NCBI GenBank assembly: GCA_029959085.1
Contig: JARWIR010000050.1
Coordinates: forward strand, 1,426,001-1,490,000
Reading direction: 5' to 3'
DNA: 64,000 bases
Origin: Nemophila menziesii
Lineage: Eukaryota; Streptophyta; Magnoliopsida; Boraginales; Hydrophyllaceae
Shown in pieces: positions 9,646 through 24,411 of the stretch; the stretch's first letter is position 1, and each line of letters starts with the position of its first letter. A program made the position numbers and the translations under genes. The notes under the pieces were generated by a model. That model was not told the origin of the DNA. It saw only the letters and a program-made list of their open reading frames with translations, and made no database searches.

Positions 9646-10644
9646 TTGACTACAACAAAAGTATCAATGAACTACATGGCTTTAGGATATTTCTACAAAA
9701 ATTCGCAAATAGAGAGTCACCAGCGGAGAATTGATTTTGTTATGAATTTGTTTGAGGAACACAAGTATTCTTCTATCTTTGTATTAATTTTGGGTGCTTT
9801 ATATCCCTTTTACTACTATCATTACTGTGTGTGAGTAATGAGTTGATCATACAATTTGTGTGTAGTTAAAAGGCAGTTGCAAAGGCATTTTATGTAGAAA
9901 TGTTGCTAGCTTGTCCAAGAAAGGAACCGTGGGAGACAAAGAAGGAAGAGGGGATTTACTTTATAGTTAGGAATATGATGTCAACATCTTTTATATTTTT
10001 TATAGCTACCATTGTATTTGAGGAACATGAAGAATATGTGATGTATTTAGATATTAGGTTTTCATATTGCCTTGCAAGTAATAAGTTGGGTGGTTCTCAT
10101 TATTAAAGAACACATATTATATTATTGATAGTTTTTCATTCTAATGATTAAGTTTAAAGTGATATTTAATTATTTATTTTCTTAATATTTAATATATTTC
10201 GATACAAATAACCCAAAATTGCAACCCTTAACAAAATCTTAGTGTTCATACTAATATTAAAAGAAATCAAAAGCCACCAGTGTTGTTGAAGTTTTGGATC
10301 AAAACAAGTGCATTTGAAATTCCCTTATCTGATCCAAACAAATTTGCTGAATGTATTCAAAAGGTATAATTTTGTTAGCTTTAATTGAATTACATGTTTG
10401 GTCCCTTTATTATGTGAACTAGAATTATAGTTCAGTGTTTATATAATATAGTCTAGCCAAATGTTACATTTTTTCATATATACTACTATGCAAAATAACC
10501 ATTATAACTATATGTTTTAAAATTTCAACACAAGAATTATTATTAATGAAATTTTAAAAAATCTTGTAATTCAAATCAAGAACGGATTCTAAACATATAA
10601 CAAATAATGGCCAAAAAATAATAGACAAAAAACAAAAGAACAAA

Positions 10645-10667
10645 TGTGTGTGTATATATATATATAT
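10645..10667. repeat. TG/TA microsatellite, unit 3
   Basis: About 23 bases. Confidence 0.9.
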
Positions 10668-12172
10668 CATTCTTCATTACATGAGAGAGTGATTTCACTA
10701 TATTGTGTGAAACACTAGAGCAACTATTAAATTTTCTTGACGCCTGCAATCTCAAGCTAGCATATGTGTTCCAGTATTTCTAATTTCTTCTACTTTACCA
10801 AGTACAAGGAATTTTATTTCCTTAGACAACTCCTTGTTAGATAATGAGGAGGTTGGAAATGAAGAGATATTAACTACTTCTCCTACCTCCCAATAATGAA
10901 GAGATTCAAACTCTACCAATACTTGAATTGTTAAAGAAGCATAACCTTGTTTTTTGAATGCCATCTTTTGATGATACTCTCCATATTAGTTATGGTTGAA
11001 GAATATAACCATTACCGTCTTTCTAAAGTTGAGCTACTCATACTTCTTCTCTTTTGGGTCATGGGAAGTGTTATACTTGTCCTTTTTGGGGCCAAGAAAA
11101 GTGTTATGCTTGTTGCTATTTCCCAATGTAAAATTCTTCCTGGATAGATAAATGAACATGTAAGGCAACATATCGTATTTTTGTAAAAAAATAATTAAGG
11201 GTCTAAATCAAGTTACTCATTGGAAAACACGGTACCCCTAACTCAAGGGTAGTTCCGCCCCTAATAATTGCCATGGAACTCGAATGGTGGACTCAAAATA
11301 TTTAACTATAGTTAATTATAACTAGTGCCAAAAACGTAGAAAAGTATAATCAATTTATGAAGTAAATTTAAGCCTATAAATAATACATCATTATAGGAAG
11401 AAATTCCAAGTTAATTTACACTCTAATAATTTATAACCCAGTAGTGTTGATCAAACAAACATAATAATTAAACTTTTATTTTAAAGAGAAATTACATATT
11501 ATAACTTTAACTACAAAAAAAGGGGTTAGTTTCTATATCGTAATTAACATAAACTGACTAATGACCTTGATCAATTTGATTTCAAACAAAAAATCAATTA
11601 CAAAATAAATTAATATCTTATTCACTTATAAATTATCTTTACAAGGATCCATTCAATCTAACATCTAATTGTACTAATATGATAAAATGTTAATAATTAA
11701 TGAATCATATAAAAGAAACTTCAATTATTCTTAAAACCCAAAGACTAAAAATGAAAAGTGAGCACTGCCATAATAAAACTAATGATAAAAATTAAATATT
11801 GGGTAGCATATAAATAAAAATATTAACAAAAAACAACGAAGTAGCAATGTGAATAATATAAATCAAACCTTTTCATATTTTTTTATAAAAAAAATCCTAA
11901 AAGGTAAAGACAAAATATTGTAATAGAACTACATTATTACACAACATTATTTAAAAAATTACAAACAAATTCTCAACTATTTCCTATTATTTTACAAAGA
12001 ATTTTTTATCTTTATAAAAAAAGTTCTGAATACCCCAAATAAAAGTAAATTATCTCTTACAACACCCTTTCAACCCCTTCCTCATCAACTTGATTTTCTT
12101 CCTTTTTAATTTTTGCAAGGTCATTTTCTTTTTCAGGCATGTCCTTATTAGTGGCTTGTGCAGCCTCGTCGT

Positions 12173-12385
12173 TTATCTAATTGGCAAAATTGCAAAGTCC
12201 TTATACGCCATAAACTGTTCATCCCTGATCTTTACAAATCCTAATTTTTTTAATCCAAATAGATTTCGCCAGTGGAAGGTAACATAAAGTCTCTCCTTCA
12301 GATTTGTCGGAACCCGAGTTCCACCTTTCATCATCTTGGTGTAAACCCGTTTCCTCCTGGCTGAAATATAATGGCCAACGATCAA
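12173..12385 (-). pseudogene. Minus-strand fossil gene copy with longer open frame (unit 3)
   Basis: In this copy GCTGAAACGG is shortened to a form reading CACTGG, which joins two phases. The frame then runs 70 codons, from GHYISARRKRVYTKMM through RVPTNLKERLYVTFHW and FGLKKLGFVKIRDEQF to AILPIR and TAA. There is no ATG at its opening TTG, and it still stops before the charged tail. It could be closer to the ancestral reading frame or simply a chance restoration; one copy cannot tell. I do not recognise the domain. Confidence 0.35.
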
Positions 12386-13326
12386 ACATATAAATTATTT
12401 CTATTTACTATATGATAGTCTGGAATTGTGGCAAACATGGGTAAAAAGACAAGGGTGGAGCAAAGAGATTAGAGGAGGACTTAGATTTTTGAGGAGTGAA
12501 TTTGAGTGTCTAAAGTGTACTACAAGTGTATAATGTAATGGGTGTATAGTTAAAATCGGCCGAGATTAGGGTTTTATATCTAAATAACTAAGTTTGAGCA
12601 AAAATTAAAGTTAGAGTAATAATATTCAGCCCAAAATAAGGTCTTTTATCCAGCCCAGTTAAAACCATATAATGTTAATTGTTTTACAACAGACTGGGCT
12701 TTAAATATTTAACATACTGCTTGGACAGTTCATAATAACAAGAAACAAAATTATAAATGATAAGATTATTTTAGTATTTTTCATGGCTCGATGACTTTAT
12801 TTATTGTTGGGATGTTATTTTTGGTGGATTTGTTCGGATTATTTCATCAGTTTTTAAAAGTGAGGTAGTGTTCTTTAACATATAAAGAAAAAGAAACCAC
12901 AATTATAAAATATACACCTATGGTCTTTTTTTCCTCTCAACTCTCATTTCTCTCCTTTCTCATAACATTTATTATATATACACCAAAGCTTTCTTAATGG
13001 GATTAATTACACTCACATTACGCTTTTCTTCTTTCTCATAGATATGTCTTCTTACTTTCTTTGTCATCATATGCTATGTAAACAGTAATTTCACATATTA
13101 TGAATTAGGTCTAAAAATGGTAAGCCATGTTATTGGAAACCATAAATTTAGAAATTTAGTAGAGTATTTGTCAGAAAAGTTTTGTGAATAATTGGGATTT
13201 ATTACATCATGGAGCGTTACTATTTTTTAAAGCCTTTTCTTAAAATAGTAGTAAAATGAAGCAAAAATACTGAATTTGGGGCTTGCAAATTTGTACTTAT
13301 CAACAAAAGTTTCGTGATTTTGAATT

Positions 13327-16300
13327 TTGACTACAACAAAAATATTAATGAACTACATGGCTTCAGGATATTTCTACAAAAATTCGCAAATGGAGAGTCA
13401 CCAGCGGAGAATTGATTTTGTTATGAATTTGTTTGAGGAACATAAGTATTCTTCTATCTTTGTATTAATTTTGGGTGCTTTATATCCCTTTTACTACTAT
13501 CATTACTATGCGTGAGTAATGAGTTGATCATACAATTTGTGTGTAGTTAAAAGGCAGTTGCAAAGGCATTTTGTGTAGAAATGTTGCTAGCTTGTTCAAG
13601 AAAGGAACCGTGGGAGACAAAGAAGGAAGATGGGATTTAATTTATAGTTAGGAATATGATGTCAACATCTTTTATATTTTTTATAGCTACCATTGTATTT
13701 GAGAAACAAGAAGAATATGTGATGTATTTAGATATTAGGTTTTCATATTGCCTTGTGAGTAATAAGTTGGGTGGTTCTCATTATTAAAGAACGCATATTA
13801 TATTATTGATAGTTTTTCATTCTAATGATTAAGTTTAAAGTGATATTTAATTATTTATTTTCTTAATATTTAATATATTTCGATACAAATAACCCAAAAT
13901 TGCAACCCTTAACAAAATCTTAGTGTTCATACTAATATTAAAAGAAATCAAAAGCCACCAGTGTTGTTGAAGTTTTGGATCAAAACAAGTGCATTTGAAA
14001 TTCCCTTATCTGATCCAAACAAATTTTCTGAATGTATCCAAAAGGTATATTGAAAATTTTGTTAGCTTTAATTGAATTACATGTTTGGTCCCTTTATTAT
14101 GTGAACTAGAATTATAGTTCAGTGTTTATATAATATAGTCTAGCCAAATGTTTCATTTTTTCATATATACTACTATGCAAAATAACCATTATAACTATAT
14201 GTTTTAAAATTTCAACACAAGAATTATTATTAATGAAATTTTAAGAAATCTTGTAATTCAAATCAAGAACGGATTCTAAACATATAACAAATAATGGCCA
14301 AAAAATAATAGACAAAAAACAAAAGAACAAATGTGTGTATATATATATATATATATATCATTCTTCATTACATGAGAGAGTGATTTCACTATATTTTGTG
14401 AAACACTAGAGCAACTATTAAATTTTCTTGATGCTTGCAATCTCAAGCTAGCTTATGTGTTCCAGTATTTCCAACTTCTTCTACTTTACCAAGTACAAGG
14501 AATTTTATTTCCTTAGACAACTCCTTGTTAGATAATGAGGAGGTTGGAAATGAAGAGATATTACCTACTTCTCCCACCTCCCAATAATGAAGAGATTCAA
14601 ACTCTACCAATACTTGAATTGTTAAAGAAGCATAACCTTGTTTTTTGAATGCCATCTTTTGATGATACTCTCCATATTAGTTATGGTTGAAGAATATAAC
14701 TATTACCGTCTTTCTAAAGTTGAGCTACTCATACTTCTCCTCTTTTGGGTCATGGAAAGTGTTATACTTGTCCTTTTTGGGGCCAAGAAAAGTGTTATGC
14801 TTGTTGCTATTTCCCAATGTAAAATTCTTCCTGGATAGATAAATGAACATGTAAGGCAACATATCGTATTTTTGTAAAAAAAATAATTAAGGATCTAAAT
14901 CAAGTTACTCATTGGAAAACACGGTACCCCTAACTCAAGGGTAGTTCCGCCCCTAATAATTGCCATGGAACTCGAATGGTGGACTCAAAATATTTAACTA
15001 TAGTTAATTATAACTAGTGCCAAAAACGTAGAAAAGTATAATCAATTTATGAAGTAAATTTAAGCCTATAAATCATACATCATTATAGGAAGAAATTCCA
15101 AGTTAATTTACACTCTAATAATATATAACTCAGTAGTGTTGATCAAACAAACATAATAATTAAACTTTTATTTTAAAGAGAAATTACATATTATAACTTT
15201 AACTACAAAAGAAGTGGTTAGGTTCTATATCGTAATTAACATAAACTGACTAATGACCTTGATCAATTTGATTTTAAATAAAAAATCAATTATTAAATAA
15301 ATTAATATCTTATTCACTTATAAATTATCTTTACAAGGATCCATTAAATCTAACATCTAATTGTACTAATATGATAAAATGTTAATAATTAATAAATCAT
15401 ATAAAAGAAACTTCAATTATTCTTAAAACCCAAAGACTAAAAATGTAGAATGAGCACTGCCATAATAAAACTAATGATAAAAATTAAATATTGGGTAGTA
15501 TATAAATAAAAATATTAACAAAAAACAACGAAGTAGCAATGTGAATAATATAAATCAAACCTTATCATATTTTTTTATAAAAAAAATCCTAAAAGGTAAA
15601 GACAAAATATTGTAATAGAACTACATTATTACACAACATTATTTAAAACATTACAAACAAATTCTCAACTATTTCCTATTATTTTACAAAGAATTTTTTA
15701 TCTTTATAAAAAAAGTTCTGAATACCCCAAATAAAAGTAAATTATCTCTTACAACACCCTTTCAACCCCTTCCTCATCAACTTGATTTTCTTCCTTTTTA
15801 ATTTTTGCAAGGTCATTTTCTTTTTCAGGCATGTCCTTATTAGTGGCTTGTGCAGCCTCGTCATTTATCTAATTGGCATAATTGCAAAGTCCTTATACGC
15901 CATAAACTGCTCATCCCTGATCTTTACAAATCCTAATTTTTTTAATCCAAATAGATTTCGCCGTTTCAGCGGAAGGTAACATAAAGTCTCTCCTTCAGAT
16001 TTGTCGGAACCCGAGTTTCACCTTTCATCATCTTGGTGTCAACCCGTTTCCTCCTGGCTGAAATATAATGGCCAACGATCAAAGATATAAATTATTTATA
16101 TTTACTATATGATAGTCTCGAATTGTGGCAAACATGGGTAAAAAGACAAGGGTGGAGCAAAGAGATTAGAGGAGGACTTAGATTTTTGAGGAGTGAATTT
16201 GAGTGTCTAAAGTGTACTACAAGTGTATAATGTAATGGGTGTATAGTTAAAATCGGCTGAGATTAGGGTTTTATAGCTAAATAACTAAGTTTGAGCAAAA

Positions 16301-17023
16301 ATTAAAGTTAGAGTAATAATATTCAACCCAAAATAAGGTCTTTTATCCAACCCAATTAAAACCATATAATGTTAATTGTTTTACAACAGACTGGGCTTTA
16401 AATATTTAACATACTGCTTGGACAGTTCATAATAACAAGAAACAAAATTATAAATGATAAGATTATTTTAGTATTTTTCATGGCACAATGACTTTATTTA
16501 TTGTTGGGATGTTATTTTTGGTGGATTTGTTCGGATTATTTCATCAGTTTTTAAAACTGAGGTAGTGTTCTTTAACATATAAAGAAAAAGAAAGCAAAAT
16601 TATAAAATATACACCTATGGTCTTTTTTTCCTCTCAACTGTCATTTCTCTCCCTTCTCATAACATTTATTATATATACACCAAAGCTTTCTTAATGGGAT
16701 TAATTACACTCACATTACGCTTTTCTTCTTTCTCATAGATATGTCTTCTTACTTTCTTTGTCATCATATGCTATGTAAACAGCAATTTCACATATTATGT
16801 GTTAGGTCTAAAAATGGTAAGCCATGTTATTGGAAACCATAAATTTAGAAATTTAGTAGAGTATTTGTCAGAAAAGTTTTGTGAATAATTGGGATTTATT
16901 ACATCATGGAGCGTTACTATTTTTTAAAGCCTTTTCTTAAAATAGTAGTAAAATGAAGCAAAAATACTGAATTTGGGGCTTGCAAATTTGTACTTATCAA
17001 CAAAAGTTTCGTGATTTTGAATT
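13327..17023 (+). repeat. Satellite unit 4 (full length, 3697 bases)
   Basis: Full-length unit, same length as unit 5. It shares with unit 5 the variant GAGAAACAAGAAG near 13702 that closes the 68-codon plus-strand frame, and it shares the GAATAA stop with unit 3 (here near 16884). Confidence 0.95.
14332..14358. repeat. TG/TA microsatellite, unit 4
   Basis: About 27 bases, with fewer TG steps than unit 1. Confidence 0.9.
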
Positions 17024-20000
17024 TTGACTACAACAAAAGTATCAATGAACTACATGGCTTCAGGATATTTCTACAAAAATTCGCAAATGGAGAGTCACCA
17101 GCGGAGAATTGATTTTGTTATGAATTTGTTTGAGGAACATAAGTATTCTTCTATCTTTGTATTAATTTTGGGTGCTTTATATCCCTTTTACTACTATCAT
17201 TACTTTGCGTGAGTAATGAGTTGATCATACAATTTGTGTGTAGTTAAAAGGCAGTTGCAAAGGCATTTTGTGTAGAAATGTTGCTAGCTTGTTCAAGAAA
17301 GGAACCGTGGGAGACAAAGAAGGAAGAGGGGATTTAATTTATAGTTAGGAATATGATGTCAACATCTTTTATATTTTTTATAGCTACCATTGTATTTGAG
17401 AAACAAGAAGAATATGTGATGTATTTAGATATTAGGTTTTCATATTGCCTTGTGAGTAATAAGTGTGGTGGTTCTCATTATTAAAGAACGCATATTATAT
17501 TATTGATAGTTTTTCATTCTAATGATTAAGTTTAAAGTGATATTTAATTATTTATTTTCTTAATATTTAATATATTTCGATACAAATAACCCAAAATTGC
17601 AACCCTTAACAAAATCTTAGTGTTCATACTAATATTAAAAGAAATCAAAAGCCACCAGTGTTGTTGAAGTTTTGGATCAAAACAAGTGCATTTGAAATTC
17701 CCTTATCTGATCCAAACAAATTTTCTGAATGTATCCAAAAGGTATATTGAAAATTTTGTTAGCTTTAATTGAATTACATGTTTGGTCCCTTTATTATGTG
17801 AACTAGAATTATAGTTCAGTGTTTATATAATATAGTCTAGCCAAATGTTTCATTTTTTCATATATACTACTATGCAAAATAACCATTATAACTATATGTT
17901 TTAAAATTTCAACACAAGAATTATTATTAATGAAATTTTAAGAAATCTTGTAATTCAAATCAAGAACGGATTCTAAACATATAACAAATAATGGCCAAAA
18001 AATAATAGACAAAAAACAAAAGAACAAATGTGTGTGTATATATATATATATATATCATTCTTCATTACATGAGAGAGTGATTTCACTATATTTTGTGAAA
18101 CACTAGAGCAACTATTAAATTTTCTTGACGCTTGCAATCTCAAGCTAGCTTATATGTTCCAGTATTTCCAACTTCTTCTACTTTACCAAGTACAAGGAAT
18201 TTTATTTCCTTAGACAACTCCTTGTTAGATAATGAGGAGGTTGGAAATGAAGAGATATTACCTACTTCTCCCACCTCCCAATAATGAAGAGATTCAAACT
18301 CTACCAATACTTGAATTGTTAAAGAAGCATAACCTTGTTTTTTGAATGCCATCTTTTGATGATACTCTCCATATTAGTTATGGTTGAAGAATATAACTAT
18401 TACCGTCTTTCTAAAGTTGAGCTACTCATACTTCTCCTCTTTTGGGTCATGGAAAGTGTTATACTTGTCCTTTTTGGGGCCAAGAAAAGTGTTATGCTTG
18501 TTGCTATTTCCCAATGTAAAATTCTTCCTGGATAGATAAATGAACATGTAAGGCAACATATCGTATTTTTGTAAAAAAAATAATTAAGGATCTAAATCAA
18601 GTTACTCATTGGAAAACACGGTACCCCTAACTCAAGGGTAGTTCCGCCCCTAATAATTGCCATGGAACTCGAATGGTGGACTCAAAATATTTAACTATAG
18701 TTAATTATAACTAGTGCCAAAAACGTAGAAAAGTATAATCAATTTATGAAGTAAATTTAAACCTATAAATCATACATCATTATAGGAAGAAATTCCAAGT
18801 TAATTTACACTCTGATAATATATAACTCAGTAGTGTTGATCAAACAAACATAATAATTAAACTTTTATTTTAAAGAGAAATTACATATTATAACTTCAAC
18901 TACAAAAAAAGGGGTTAGGTTCTATATCGTAATTAACATAAACTGACTAATGACCTTGATCAATTTGATTTTAAATAAAAAATCAATTATTAAATAAATT
19001 AATATCTTATTCACTTATAAATTATCTTTACAAGGATCCATTCAATCTAACATCTAATTGTACTAATATGATAAAATGTTAATAATTAATAAATCATATA
19101 AAAGAAACTTCAATTATTCTTAAAACCCAAAGACTAAAAATGTAGAATGAGCACTGCCATAATAAAACTAATGATAAAAATTAAATATTGGGTAGTATAT
19201 AAATAAAAATATTAACAAAAAACAACGAAGTAGCAATGTGAATAATATAAATCAAACCTTATCATATTTTTTTATAAAAAAAATCCTAAAAGGTAAAGAC
19301 AAAATATTGTAATAGAACTGTATTATTACACAACATTATTTAAAACATTACAAACAAATTCTCAACTATTTCCTATTATTTTACAAAGAATTTTTTATCT
19401 TTATAAAAAAAGTTCTGAATACCCCAAATAAAAGTAAATTATCTCTTACAACACCCTTTCAACCCCTTCCTCATCAACTTGATTTTCTTCCTTTTTAATT
19501 TTTGCAAGGTCATTTTCTTTTTCAGGCATGTCCTTATTAGTGGCTTGTGCAGCCTCGTCATTTATCTAATTGGCATAATTGCAAAGTCCTTATACGCCAT
19601 AAACTGCTCATCCCTGATCTTTACAAATCCTATTTTTTTTAATCCAAATAGATTTCGCCGTTTCAGCGGAAGGTAACATAAAGTCTCTCCTTCAGATTTG
19701 TCGGAACCCGAGTTTCACCTTTCATCATCTTGGTGTAAACCCGTTTCCTCCTGGCTGAAATATAATAGCCAACGATCAAACATATAAATTATTTCTATTT
19801 ACTATATGATAGTCTGGAATTGTGGCAAACATGGGTAAAAAGACAAGGGTGGAGCAAAGAGATTAGAGGAGGACTTAGATTTTTGAGGAGTGAATCTGAG
19901 TGTCTAAAGTGTACTACAAGTGTATAATGTAATGGGTGTATAGTTAAAATCGGCGGAGATTAGGGTTTTATAGCTAAATAACTAAGTTTGAGCAAAAATT

Positions 20001-20720
20001 AAAGTTAGAGTAATAATATTCAGCCCAAAATAAGGTCTTTTATCCAGCCCAGTTAAAACCATATAATGTTAATTGTTTTACAACAGACTGGGCTTTGAAT
20101 ATTTAACATACTGCTTGGACAGTTCATAATAACAAGAAACAAAATTATAAATGATAAGATTATTTTAGTATTTTTCATGGCCCGATGACTTTATTTATTG
20201 TTGGGATGTTATTTTTGGTGGATTTGTTCGGATTATTTCATCAGTTTTTAAAAGTGAGGTAGTGTTCTTTAACATATAAAGAAAAAGAAAGCACAATTAT
20301 AAAATATACACCTATGGTCTTTTTTTCCTCTCAACTCTCATTTCTCTCCCTTCTCATAACATTTATTATATATACACCAAAGCTTTCTTAATGGGATTAA
20401 TTACACTCACATTACGCTTTTCTTCTTTCTCATAGATATGTCTTCTTACTTTCTTTGTCATCATATGCTATGTAAACAGCAATTTCACATATTATGAGTT
20501 AGATCTAAAAATGGTAAGCCATGTTATTAGAAACCATAAATTTAGAAATTTAGTAGAGTATTTGTCTGAAAATTTTTGTGAAAAATTGGGATTTATTACA
20601 TCATGGAGCGTTACTATTTTTTAAAGCCTTTTCTTAAATTAGTAGTAAAATGAAGCAAAAATACTGAATTTGGGGCTCGCAAATTTGTTCTTATCAACAA
20701 AAGTTTCGTGATTTTGAATT
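17024..20720 (+). repeat. Satellite unit 5 (full length, 3697 bases)
   Basis: Full-length unit, near relative of unit 4. Its promoter-side part (19.9-20.6 kb) returns to the common form without the GAATAA stop, so the copy looks like a mosaic of two subtypes. Confidence 0.95.
18029..18055. repeat. TG/TA microsatellite, unit 5
   Basis: About 27 bases. Confidence 0.9.
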
Positions 20721-23700
20721 TTGACTACAACAAAAGTATCAATGAACTACATGGCTTCAGGATATTTCTACAAAAATTCGCAAGTGGAGAGTCACCAGCG
20801 GAGAATTGATTTTGTTATGAATTTGTTTGAGGAACATAAGTATTCTTCTATCTTTGTATTAATTTTGGGTGCTTTATATCCCTTTTACTACTATCATTAC
20901 TGTGTGTGAGTAATGAGTTGATCATACAATTTGTGTGTAGTTAAAAGGCAGTTGCAAAGGCATTTTGTGTAGAAATGTTGCTAGCTTGTTCAAGAAAGGA
21001 ACTGTGGGAGACAAAGAATGAAGAGGGGATTTAATTTATAGTTAGGAATATGATGTCAACATCTTTTATATTTTTTATAGCTACCATTGTATTTGAGAAA
21101 CATGAAGAATATGTGATGTATTTAGATATTAGGTTTTCATATTGCCTTGTGAGTAATAAGTTGGGTGGTTCTCATTATTAAAGAACGCATATTATATTAT
21201 TGATAGTTTTTCATTCTAATGATTAAGTTTAAAGTGATATTTAATTATTTATTTTCTTAATATTTAATATATTTCGATACAAATAACCCAAAATTGCAAC
21301 CCTTAACAAAATCTTAGTGTTCATACTAATATTAAAAGAAATCAAAAGCCACCAGTGTTGTTGAAGTTTTGGAGCGAAACAAGTGCATTTGAAATTCCCT
21401 TATCTGATCCAAACAAATTTGCTGAATGTATCCAAAAGGTATATTGAAAATTTTGTTAGCTTTAATTGAATTACATGTTTGGTCCCTTTATTATGTGAAC
21501 TAGAATTATAGTTAAGTGTTTATATATTATAGTCTAGCCAAATGTTTCATTTTTTCATATATACTACTATGCAAAATAACCATTATAACTATATATTTTA
21601 AAATTTCAACACAAGAATTATTATTAATGAAATTTTAAGAAATCTTGTAATTCAAATCAAGAACGGATTCTAAACATATAACAAATAATGGCCAAAAAAT
21701 ATTAGACAAAAAACAAAAGAACAAATGTGTGTGTATATATATATATCATTCTTCATTACATGAGAGAGTGATTTCACTATATTGTGTGAAACACTAGTGC
21801 AACTATTAAATTTTCTTGACGCCTGCAATCTCAAGCTAGCATATATGTTCCAGTATTTCCAACTTCTTCTACTTTACCAAGTACAAGAAATTTTATTTCC
21901 TTAGACAACTCCTTGTTAGATAATGAGGAGGTTTGAAATGAAGAGATATTACCTACTTCTCCCACCTCCCAATAATGAAGAGATTCAAACTCTACCAATA
22001 CTTGAATTGTTAAAGAAGCATAACCTTGTTTTTTGAATGCCATCTTTTGATGATACTCTCCATATTAGTTATGGTTGAAGAATATAACCATTACCGTCTT
22101 TCTAAAGTTGAGCTACTCATACTTCTCCTCTTTTGGGTCATGGGAAGTTTTATACTTGTCCTTTTTGGGGCCAAGAAAAGTGTTATGCTTGTTGCTATTT
22201 CCCAATGTAAAATTCTTCCTGGATAGATAAATGAACATGTAAGGCAACATATCGTATTTTTGTAAAAAAATAATTAAGGGTCTAAATAAAGTTACTAATT
22301 GGAAAACACGGTACCCCTAACTCAAGGGTAGTTCCGCCCCTAATAATTACCATGGAACTCGAATGGTGGACTCAAAATATTTAACTATAGTTAATTATAA
22401 CTAGTGCCAAAAACGTAGAAAAGTATAATCAATTTATGAAGTAAATTTAAGCCTATAAATCATACATCATTATAGGAAGAAATTCCAAGTTAATTTACAC
22501 TCTAATAATTTATAACTCAGTAGTGTTGATCAAACAAACATAATAATTAAACTTTTATTTTAAAGAGAAATTACATATTATAACTTTAACTACAAAAAAA
22601 GGGGTTAGGTTCTATATCGTAATTAACATAAACTGACTAATAACCTTGATCAATTTGATTTCAAACAAAAAATCAATTATTAAATAAATTAATATCTTAT
22701 TCACTTATAAATTATCTTTACAAGGATCAATTCAATCTAACATCTAATTGTACTAATATGATAAAATGTTAATAATTAATGAATCATATAAAAGAAACTT
22801 CAATTATTCTTAAAACCCAAAGACTAAAAATGACGAATGAGCACTGCCATAATAAAACTAATGATAAATATTAAATATTGGGTAGCATATAAATAAAAAT
22901 ATTAACAAAAAAAAAACGAAGTAGCAATGTGAATAATATAAATCAAACCTTTTCATATTTTTTTATAAAAAAATTTCTAAAAGGTAAAGACAAAATATTG
23001 TAATAGAACTACATTATTACACAACATTATTTAAAACATTACAAACAAATTCTCAACTATTTCCTATTATTTTACAAAGAATTTTTTATCTTTATAAAAA
23101 AAGTTCCTAATACCCCAAATAAAAGTAAATTATCTCTTACAACACCTTTTCAACCCCTTCCTAATCAACTTGATTTTCTTCCTTTTTAATTTTTGCTAGG
23201 TCATTTTCTTTTTCAGGCATGTCCTTATTAGTGACTTGTGCAGCCTCGTCGTTTATCTAATTGGCAAAATTGCAAAGTCCTTATACGCCATAAACTGCTC
23301 ATCCCTAATCTTTACAAATCCTAATTTTTTTAATCCAAATAGATTTCTCCGTTTCAGCGGAAGGTAACATAATGTCTCTCCTTCAGATTTGTCGGAACCC
23401 GAGTTTCACCTTTCATCATCTTGGTGTAAACCCGTTTCCTCCTGGCTGAAATATAATGACCAACGATCAAACATATAAATTATTACTATTTACTATATGA
23501 TAGTCTGGAATTGTGGCAAACATGGGTAAAAAGACAAGGGTGGAGCAAAGAGATTAGAGGAGGACTTAGATTTTTGAGGAGTGAATCTGAGTGTCAAAAG
23601 TGTACTACAAATGTATAATGTAATGGGTACATAGTTAAAATCGGCGGAGATTAGGGTTTTATAGCTAAATAACTAAGTTTGAGCAAAAATTAAAGTTAGA

Positions 23701-24411
23701 GTAATAATATTCAGCCCAAAATAAGGTCTTTTATCCAGCTCAGTTAAAACCATATAATGTTAATTGTTTTACAACAGACTGGGCTTTGAATATTTAACAT
23801 ACTGCTTGGACAGTTCATAATAACAAGAAACAAAATTATAAATGATAAGATTATTTTAGTATTTTTCATGGCCCGATGACTTTATTTATTGTTGGGATGT
23901 TATTTTTGGTGGATTTGTTCCGATTATTTCATCAGTTTTTAAAAGTGAGGTAGTGTTCTTTAACATATAAAGAAAAAGAAAGCACAATTATAAAATATAC
24001 ACCTATGGTCTTTTTTTCCTCTCAACTCTCATTTCTCTCCCTTCTAATAACATTTATTATATATACACCAAAGCTTTCTTAATGGGATTAATTACACTCA
24101 CATTACGCTTTTCTTCTTTCTCATAGATATGTCTTCTTACTGTCTTTGTCATCATATGCTATGTAAACAGTAATTTCACATATTATGAGTTAGGCCTAAA
24201 AATGGTAAGCCATGTTATTGGAAACCATAAATTTAGAAATTTAGTAGAGTATTTGTCAGAAAAGTTTTGTGAAAAATTGGGATTTATTACATCATGGAGC
24301 GTTACTATTTTTTAAAGCCTTTTCTTAAATTAGTAGTAAAATGAAGCAAAAATACTGAATTTGGGGCTTGCAAATTTGTACTTATCAACAAAAGTTTCGT
24401 GATTTTGAATT
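20721..24411 (+). repeat. Satellite unit 6 (full length, 3691 bases)
   Basis: First unit with TTTTGGAGCGAAAC in place of TTTTGGATCAAAAC near 21369; all later copies keep this change. From about 22.27 kb it carries a block of private variants, such as ATGACGAATGAG, TTTGCTAGGTC and GGGTACATAG, shared only with unit 7. Confidence 0.95.
21726..21746. repeat. TG/TA microsatellite, unit 6
   Basis: About 21 bases. Confidence 0.9.

Larger units (their letters stand above)
9646..13326 (+). repeat. Satellite unit 3 (full length, 3681 bases)
   Basis: Full-length unit. A private short deletion near 12270 changes the phase of the minus-strand fossil frame and opens it over 70 codons (12173-12385). The plus-strand MVSH frame just before the next unit boundary has a stop (GAATAA near 13187), which unit 4 shares. 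Confidence 0.95.
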
